Of a stretch of 9,288 nucleotides of DNA, positions 4,907 through 9,288 are shown piece after piece. Every line of letters starts with the position of its first letter. The first letter of the stretch is position 1. The DNA is from a candidate division TA06 bacterium SM23_40. Lineage in GTDB: Bacteria; LJUI01; SM1-40. Made by a program: the position numbers and the translations under genes. The notes below the pieces were generated by a model. The model made no database searches. It was not told the origin of the DNA and saw nothing but the letters and a program-made list of their open reading frames with translations. The stretch covers positions 1 to 9,288 of the forward strand of contig LJUI01000098.1 of assembly GCA_001303705.1 (NCBI GenBank), in the 5' to 3' direction.

Positions 4907-6178
4907 TCAGTCATCAGTCTTCAGTCGGAATTCGAGATAGTCGGAGTAATCGATCAACTTCCCCCTCTCGTCCAGTGGGTCTGGCCCCTCACCCAAATAG
5001 AACTTCACGCTCAGACTCCTCCTCTGGGTATCGTACAGTGCATGCCAGAGCGTTCTACCCGGGGCATAGTCCGGATGATCAAACCCTGTCCCGGTATAGG
5101 CAACACTCGAGTTAATGACCTTCATCTCCCCGATATCGAATTGCTGCCTGCCTACGATCGATGCATGCATTGTCCTGTATCTATCATAGCTGTCTGTTCG
5201 TGCCTCCTGCGGGAGCTGTTCAATCGATTCATAGCTAGAGAGGAGATGATTTGTCACACATTGTGGCCCTTCTCCATCAACAATGGCAGTCGAATTACGT
5301 GAAGATGAGAATTCGAACACAAATGACTCACCGCTCTCGTCGGCAATGATATAGTGGCAGGGTATAAACGAGTAGTAGTGCTTCAGGCCCAACATCGCCT
5401 CTTTTGCCTCCTCCACATCGCTGCAATTGTCCAGCAGGTACCGCAGACACAAGAGCTCGTGCGTGCCGACCCCTTGAGATCTATCCAGGCCGTATTCCAG
5501 CATCGTCTCTTCCTCGGCCAGAACGGCAACAACCAGCCCTTCCGAGTTCACTCCATCCAACACCCCACCCAACAGGTCAAAAGCACACAGAGAAAGGGAT
5601 GCATAGCCCTCTTCGGGGTACAATTCGAAGATATACGGTCGCGACATCGCCGCCATCTCGTTCTCGCCCGGACGCCTCCCTTGCAGTGTCCCTGTAGTGA
5701 AGTCGTAGTTCCGGCTCAAGATACCTCGCCCGCCCTTCGTGAATGCACCCGGGAAGAATACGGCTGAGCAACCCCACACATTACTCGGATACTGAGAGAG
5801 CGCCGAGAAGTCGTAGCCATCGTCCCGGATGTCCAGGCCGTAGGCGTCGGCAACTCCTTTCATCCGTTCATAGAGTATCGGGTAGTTCCTGGTGATGTAC
5901 TCACGTTGCACTCCGTTTCTCGTCCGGTCACCGTACGGAGTCATTCGAACGCCAACATCCTGCGCGATCTCCGCGATCTTCTTCCCGATAGCGTAGTTGG
6001 AGCCCTTGATTACGACATGCCGGACCTCCATGAACTGATCAGGGCCTCCGGCGATTACTGTCTCTCTGAAATAGACCTGTTCTGAATCAGATCTCTCGGT
6101 GGCCTCCCAGTTCGCACAGCCAGCAACGAAAAAGACGAGCATAAGGACTGACAACGTCTTTGACCTTGACTTGAGCAT
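4907..6178 (-). CDS. C45-type Ntn hydrolase / acyltransferase-like lipoprotein
   Basis: 423 residues from the ATG at 6178-6176; GGAGG lies 7 bases upstream on the minus strand and decides the start over a longer frame reaching 6385. The N-terminus has Lys/Arg, a hydrophobic stretch and the lipobox VAG-Cys21, so the mature protein should be a lipid-anchored envelope protein. The body resembles the C45 / acyl-CoA:6-aminopenicillanate acyltransferase-like group of Ntn hydrolases. An N-terminal pro-segment leads to WGCSAVFF, where Cys137 would be the nucleophile exposed by self-cleavage at Gly136-Cys137. RNYDF (156-160) and CVTNH further on are the matching conserved motifs. Such enzymes cut or transfer amide-linked acyl groups; the substrate is unknown here. 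It would be the last gene of the minus-strand run. Repeat copy B lies in its upstream region. The family call is good; the precise activity is open. Confidence 0.88.
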   Translation of the reverse strand: MLKSRSKTLSVLMLVFFVAGCANWEATERSDSEQVYFRETVIAGGPDQFMEVRHVVIKGSNYAIGKKIAEIAQDVGVRMTPYGDRTRNGVQREYITRNYPILYERMKGVADAYGLDIRDDGYDFSALSQYPSNVWGCSAVFFPGAFTKGGRGILSRNYDFTTGTLQGRRPGENEMAAMSRPYIFELYPEEGYASLSLCAFDLLGGVLDGVNSEGLVVAVLAEEETMLEYGLDRSQGVGTHELLCLRYLLDNCSDVEEAKEAMLGLKHYYSFIPCHYIIADESGESFVFEFSSSRNSTAIVDGEGPQCVTNHLLSSYESIEQLPQEARTDSYDRYRTMHASIVGRQQFDIGEMKVINSSVAYTGTGFDHPDYAPGRTLWHALYDTQRRSLSVKFYLGEGPDPLDERGKLIDYSDYLEFRLKTDD

Positions 6179-6235
6179 CTCTGGTCCTCCTTCCCTGCTC
6201 CAAAACCCATCCGCCGACCATTCGGGGACGCCTTC

Positions 6236-6351
6236 GGGGACGTTGGTAGGTTCAGAAGGTTGTCGTTCCTCGCGCTCGCGCCGCCCGTGCTCCAGATCCC
6301 GAGAAGAAGGACGTCCTGGCTTCAGGGACGTTAGTAGATATTGACGGTTAT
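6236..6351. repeat. Dispersed repeat, copy B (two half-units)
   Basis: The first half starts GGGGACGTTGGTAGGTTC at 6236 and runs to the AAGGACGTC near 6314. It matches copy C closely over about 75 bases. A more diverged second half, GGGACGTTAGTAGATATTG, starts at 6325, so the motif recurs as a direct repeat about 90 bases on. A small 12-base period duplication (TTCGGGGACG at 6221 and 6233) touches its left edge. It fills the gap upstream of the C45 lipoprotein gene. No transposase is present. Confidence 0.8.
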
Positions 6352-6420
6352 ATGATCCGCCATTCTTCCGAGAACCGAATCTCACCCACCAGCAGGCAGT
6401 TTCGACACCATCTCCAACAG

Positions 6421-7242
6421 CTATTTGGCTTTCTTACCACAAAACATTGAATAAGTGAAGAATGCGTAGTAGTCGGGAAGATTCAGAATGAAGTCCGGTG
6501 ACTCTGGTTGACTGAGACGCTGATACGCTGCCCAGTCTTCTTGCGTCAAATCTGACTGCGCTCCCGGCCAGCACATATCGAAGAGTGACACCAAGGCACT
6601 GCGGACTTCATCAGTTAGCGGCGCGTGAACGTCGCCCACGAAGGTCTGGACCGTAGGTTCCTCGAAGCCCGCTCCACGGAACCACCCCAATGCCCGCGGG
6701 AAGTGCAACTCCGGCCTCCTCCCCCTGACAAAAGGAGCGATCCCGGAACAGGCCGCATTCAGCCGGGCCTCCAATAGGGCGTACCCCGGGAGTAGTTGCT
6801 GAGAAGACCAGCCGAGGATGGCCACCGTGCCGCCGGGCTTTGTCACCCGCACGAGCTCGTCCAGCAGGGATACAGACTCTCCCGCCGGGTAGCCCACGCA
6901 GTCAACACTCCATATCCAGTCAAAGCTATTATCGTCGAAAGGGAGTTCCTTCACGTCTCCCTTCTGGAACGACACACGTTCCGACAGCCCAGACTTTCCG
7001 GCGGTCTCCTCCGCCCGAGCCAAGAAATCAGGCGATATGTCGAGGCCAGTGACGTGGCCAGCTGGTGACACCGCATCCGCCAACAACAGAGCGTGACTCC
7101 CAATCCCGCATCCCGCATCGAGTCCCTGGCTCCCAGAAGGAAGCTGCAGTGCCTCGATCGCCCTACGAATGACCGGCTCCCTCAAGAAATCGGACAGATA
7201 GAGCTTGTCTGTGTATGTGTCACTGCCCCTTTCGTCTGCCAT
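6421..7242 (-). CDS. Class I SAM-dependent methyltransferase
   Basis: 273 residues from ATG 7242-7240, preceded by GAGGAG with 7-base spacing; a GTG five codons earlier overlaps that ribosome site and is rejected. The Rossmann-like domain is clear. Motif I is LDAGCGIGS (41-49), the acidic ribose-binding residue is Asp68 in VTGLDIS, then GDVKELPFDDNSFDWIWS with Asp96 near adenine, and LVRVTKPGGTVAILGW as the post-motif strand. This is the Methyltransf_11/25 (UbiE-like) type. The C-terminal third, with TQEDWAAYQRLSQPESPDF and an aromatic-rich ending, is the likely substrate-binding cap. No membrane or export signal appears, so it acts in the cytoplasm on an unknown small molecule. The gaps on both sides hold dispersed repeats, so co-transcription with its neighbours is plausible but not certain. 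Confidence 0.92.
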   Translation of the reverse strand: MADERGSDTYTDKLYLSDFLREPVIRRAIEALQLPSGSQGLDAGCGIGSHALLLADAVSPAGHVTGLDISPDFLARAEETAGKSGLSERVSFQKGDVKELPFDDNSFDWIWSVDCVGYPAGESVSLLDELVRVTKPGGTVAILGWSSQQLLPGYALLEARLNAACSGIAPFVRGRRPELHFPRALGWFRGAGFEEPTVQTFVGDVHAPLTDEVRSALVSLFDMCWPGAQSDLTQEDWAAYQRLSQPESPDFILNLPDYYAFFTYSMFCGKKAK

Positions 7243-7260
7243 AGAAGCACTCCTCACAAC

Positions 7261-7362
7261 GGGGACGTTGGTAGGTTCTGAAGGTTACCGTTCCTCACGC
7301 TCACGCCGCCCGCGCTCTACATCCCTCGAAGAGGGACGGTGATGAGTTCTGAAGGTTAACCG
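7261..7362. repeat. Dispersed repeat, copy C (best preserved, with nested hairpins)
   Basis: Begins GGGGACGTTGGTAGGTTCTG at 7261. ACCGTTCCTC (7287-7296) and GAGGGACGGT (7331-7340) are inverted with 9 of 10 pairs. Inside lies TCCCTC-GAA-GAGGGA (7322-7336), which shares the right arm and so competes with the outer stem. A second half-unit, GGGACGGTGATGAGTTCTGA, starts at 7333. The element starts 18 bases upstream of the methyltransferase start codon and ends 25 bases from the stop of the preceding gene, so it occupies most of that gap and would be transcribed as an RNA hairpin. Confidence 0.8.
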
Positions 7363-7386
7363 CCCTATCTGCCAGACCGACGAGCC

Positions 7387-8022
7387 CTAATCCAGAAGGC
7401 GATCGTCTTTGTGTCTCTTCAGGAATCTGGCGTACCGGCGCGTGAGCTCGGGCATTATCGATTGCCCAGCGGGTGCCCGCTCCAGACCGAATATCTCTCG
7501 AGGAAAATCCAGAGACTCCTGAACAGCCCAGATCTCATCGTGGCGTCCCGGAGGAAGGATCGCGACCGGATCGCCCACCGCCACCCATCCGATAGGTACT
7601 ACACTATCTTCGGGAAGTATCGTCTTCAAGTGAACAACTCCGTTGATCCTTACCTCAGACCGCGCGCCGATCCGCGCCCCGTTGAAGACCGTCACACCCG
7701 TTGCCAGGAACACGTCATCTTCTATGGTGCAGCCGCTCAGGTAGGCGCGGGGGCCGACTAGAACGTTGCTGCCCACCTGAGCGTGGTAGCGACGGGTCCC
7801 CCGGATGACCGCATTCTCCATGACGACACACTGGGAACCGATGACAACAGACCCGCCTTCAGCTACCAGTACGGCGCCAAAAGCAACGTAGCTGTCAGCG
7901 CCGACGGTGACGTCTCCGCAGACCACTGCTGTCGCAGCCACATGGGCTGATTTGTGGATATCCGGGCGTTTGCCTTGATGTTCGAAAAGCACTGCGAGAC
8001 CTCCATCTGCCCTCGTGTCCAT
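7387..8022 (-). CDS. Gamma-carbonic-anhydrase-like left-handed beta-helix protein lacking two zinc His
   Basis: 211 residues. The middle (about 24-135) is built of hexapeptide-type turns (VVCGDVTVGADSYVAFGAVL, then VTVFNGARIGARSEVRING), which form the trimeric left-handed beta-helix of gamma-carbonic anhydrases and hexapeptide transferases. The end, WVAVGDPVAILPPGRHDEIW, fits one branch of the gamma-CA-like family. In active family members the segment reads VGHxxxLHGCTI, with both His binding metal. Here it is VGPRAYLSGCTI: Pro91 and Ser96 replace them, and only His80 remains near the third position. Carbonic anhydrase activity is therefore unlikely. A binding, scaffold or different transferase role is open. 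Its ATG overlaps the TAA of the upstream GNAT gene by one base, so translation is probably coupled. Confidence 0.87.
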   Translation of the reverse strand: MDTRADGGLAVLFEHQGKRPDIHKSAHVAATAVVCGDVTVGADSYVAFGAVLVAEGGSVVIGSQCVVMENAVIRGTRRYHAQVGSNVLVGPRAYLSGCTIEDDVFLATGVTVFNGARIGARSEVRINGVVHLKTILPEDSVVPIGWVAVGDPVAILPPGRHDEIWAVQESLDFPREIFGLERAPAGQSIMPELTRRYARFLKRHKDDRLLD

Positions 8023-8558
8023 TATATAACTTTCGTCATATGGATATCGTCGGGTTCCAGTGCATAGAGCTCTCCATTCACTTTCGCGGCGAGCTCGAAC
8101 CCCTGACTCAGGTAGAAACCCACCGCTGACTCGGAGGGTGTGGCGGAAACATACATCATCGTTGAACCCCTCTCCTTTGCCATTCGGATCATCTCCTCCG
8201 TCAACTCCGCACCGATCCCTTGCCTACGATACCCATCGCTGACATGCAATAATGCCAGCTGTGACATCCCTGGCTCCAGGTCATAGCGCAAAATTGCCAG
8301 TCCTACAAGCTTATCTTCCACAAACGCCCCGAGAAGCGCGCCGCCCTCCTCCAGGACAGGCGTGAACTGTCGGATCAGACGATGGATACTGTGTGCTTGA
8401 GAAGGATCCCGAGACCAGTTCGGAACGTGACAATCGATCTTCCGTGCGTGCAGGCTCCTGTCTTTGTACACGTACTCGAGCGTTACGTGCTCAGATCGAT
8501 CGATCTCTACGAGTCTGCTGATATCTGAGTGCGGCAGCTGCCGTATGTGGGTAACCAT
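8022..8558 (-). CDS. GNAT-family N-acetyltransferase
   Basis: 178 residues, close to the usual size of single-domain GCN5-related acetyltransferases. These move the acetyl group of acetyl-CoA to an amine on a small molecule or protein. Motif A is visible as LALLHVSDGYRRQGIGAELT, with the pyrophosphate-binding loop RRQGIG at 111-116. Motif B follows in AVGFYLSQGFELAAK (145-159), with its aromatic residue. The start IRQLPHSDISRLVEID is typical of the fold, and this decides the ATG at 8558 even though the ribosome site is weak: GAGG is too close and GGAAG is about 12 bases away. The stop codon overlaps the next gene's ATG. Substrate unknown; some relatives modify antibiotics, but nothing here proves that. 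Confidence 0.92.
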   Translation of the reverse strand: MVTHIRQLPHSDISRLVEIDRSEHVTLEYVYKDRSLHARKIDCHVPNWSRDPSQAHSIHRLIRQFTPVLEEGGALLGAFVEDKLVGLAILRYDLEPGMSQLALLHVSDGYRRQGIGAELTEEMIRMAKERGSTMMYVSATPSESAVGFYLSQGFELAAKVNGELYALEPDDIHMTKVI

Positions 8559-8632
8559 GCCTCGAATCTACTTCCGCTGTGTGGTGAAGGGGGACGCCGG
8601 CAAAATGTGGGAGGTCTTGTCAACGGATTCAT

Positions 8633-9106
8633 TTAGTTGCCCGCCGCTCTCTCTATCATGGCCAGCGTGACGCCCGACGGTTCATTGAAAAGGCAAATGC
8701 GGGAACCACCTGGTATCTCTGAGGGCGGTTCAACGATATGACCACCAAACTTCTCGATCTGCTTCACCTTCGAATCGATGTCATCAACTTGTATGTAGAT
8801 CGTGAGAAATGGCAATCTCGCCTTTTTCAGGGTGAATACTCCACCAGCGAGTCCTGATGCAGGTTGGCCGGTTGACACGATGTAGAAGCCCACCCTTTCG
8901 TCGAACTCGATATTCCAGTCAAATACTTCCCTCAAGAAATCGACTGATTTCTCGGCATCATGGGATGCGATCTCCCAGAAGACGATCGGATTCGTCGGCA
9001 TCTCTCCTCCTTCCTCGACCGGCACATCGCCCTCTTCTGCCCTGATGGTCCACGCAAGACCGACACAGACTAGAACGGCCAGAATAGACCACATGTGACT
9101 CTTCAT
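8633..9106 (-). CDS. Exported VOC (glyoxalase/bleomycin-resistance fold) protein
   Basis: 157 residues. AGGAGG lies 6-7 bases before the ATG, a strong ribosome site. Residues 1-23 look like a Sec signal: basic start, hydrophobic run ILAVLVCVGLAW, and a likely cut after IRA before EEG. No lipobox is present. Residues 41-152 show the paired beta-alpha-beta modules of the VOC superfamily. The first module is IVFWEIASHDAEKSVDFLREVF. The second contains FLTIYIQVDDIDSKVKQIEKFGG and ends with the characteristic FNEPSGVTLAMIE strand. VOC proteins bind a metal or a small ligand; glyoxalases, dioxygenases and drug-binding proteins share the fold. Most are cytoplasmic, so export is unusual. It is the first gene of the minus-strand run, directly behind a good promoter. 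Confidence 0.9.
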   Translation of the reverse strand: MKSHMWSILAVLVCVGLAWTIRAEEGDVPVEEGGEMPTNPIVFWEIASHDAEKSVDFLREVFDWNIEFDERVGFYIVSTGQPASGLAGGVFTLKKARLPFLTIYIQVDDIDSKVKQIEKFGGHIVEPPSEIPGGSRICLFNEPSGVTLAMIERAAGN

Positions 9107-9141
9107 TGTGGGCCTCCTTTCAAGCTGATGCTTCGGCCCCC

Positions 9142-9170
9142 ATACTACCCGAAATCAGTTTTTCGATCAA
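9142..9170 (-). promoter_or_regulatory. Sigma70-type promoter for the minus-strand gene run
   Basis: Read on the minus strand: TTGATC (9170-9165), 17 bases, TAGTAT (9147-9142). Both boxes are close to consensus and the spacing is ideal. A start near 9135 gives a leader of about 28 bases before the VOC gene. Confidence 0.75.
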
Positions 9171-9217
9171 CATAGAGTGTATTGCGGGTGCGGATTGTGA
9201 TTGTGGGTAGATTTTTG

Positions 9218-9246
9218 TTGCATTCTTTTGGGCTGCCCTTTCTAAT
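9218..9246 (+). promoter_or_regulatory. Sigma70-type promoter for the gene starting at 9284
   Basis: TTGCAT (9218-9223), 17 bases, TCTAAT (9241-9246). With a start near 9253 the leader would be about 30 bases. It is divergent from the minus-strand promoter, with 47 bases between the two -35 boxes, so one regulator could control both. Confidence 0.65.
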
Positions 9247-9283
9247 GCATGTTTATCGACATACATCTAAAGGAGGGCCTCCC

Positions 9284-9288
9284 ATGAC
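9284..9288 (+). CDS. Start of an unidentified gene running off the window
   Basis: ATG at 9284-9286 with AGGAGGG (9271-9277) six bases upstream, and a good promoter about 40 bases further up. Only the start codon and two further bases are visible, so nothing can be said about the product. The ribosome site and promoter together make a real start likely. Confidence 0.65.

Noticed and set aside
6179-6385. N-terminal extension of the C45 hydrolase gene
   Set aside because: It is translated from the dispersed repeat and hides a perfect lipoprotein signal with an AGGAGG-type site at the internal ATG.
7387-8022. Carbonic anhydrase activity
   Set aside because: Two of the three metal-binding His positions are Pro and Ser.
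8595-8623. Minus-strand promoter for the GNAT gene with a perfect TTGACA
   Set aside because: The hexamer at the expected -10 place is CCGGCG, with no better option at 16-18 bases.

Overview
The window is bacterial chromosomal DNA of fairly high GC, except for one AT-richer gene. It carries a GroEL-type chaperonin end, an FmdB-type zinc ribbon, sigma70-like promoters, strong AGGAGG ribosome sites and a lipoprotein signal with a lipobox. A diderm bacterium is likely; the phylum cannot be fixed from here. The GroEL tail (ending GGYGDMY rather than GGM repeats) and the short dispersed repeats would suit a poorly sampled lineage, but that is only an impression.

Layout. Bases 2-508 (+) encode the C-terminal third of GroEL, with an 11-bp perfect duplication across its stop codon. 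Bases 509-956 have no credible gene but hold six imperfect 18-bp tandem units. An fmdB-like gene (957-1307, +) follows, then a tRNA-Asp (1489-1567) with a good promoter and a hairpin terminator. A second promoter-like site plus terminator (1655-1735) precedes an alkaline-phosphatase/sulfatase-fold gene (1891-3204, +) and a radical SAM/SPASM gene (3276-4421, +). The sulfatase-like gene is clearly lower in GC than groEL. A degenerate copy of the tRNA-Asp 3' end lies at 4624-4650, so this block may be an island that entered at the tRNA.

From 4907 to 9106 everything is on the minus strand. In transcription order the genes are: an exported VOC-fold protein, a GNAT acetyltransferase, a gamma-carbonic-anhydrase-like left-handed beta-helix protein that starts inside the GNAT stop codon, a class I methyltransferase, and a C45/Ntn-hydrolase lipoprotein. 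A well-formed promoter (9142-9170) drives the first of them. The overlap shows that at least the GNAT and beta-helix genes are co-transcribed; the other links are inferred from direction and spacing. At 9284 a new plus-strand gene starts just before the window ends, with its own promoter and ribosome site.

Three copies of a dispersed, partly palindromic repeat (4401-4461, 6236-6351, 7261-7362) sit in or next to gene ends. One supplies the stop codon of the radical SAM gene and two fill gaps in the minus-strand run. I see no clearly new multi-gene system. The best leads are the Thr-nucleophile sulfatase-like protein paired with a radical SAM/SPASM enzyme, the possible tRNA-Asp island, the repeat family, and a carbonic-anhydrase-like protein without its usual zinc ligands.
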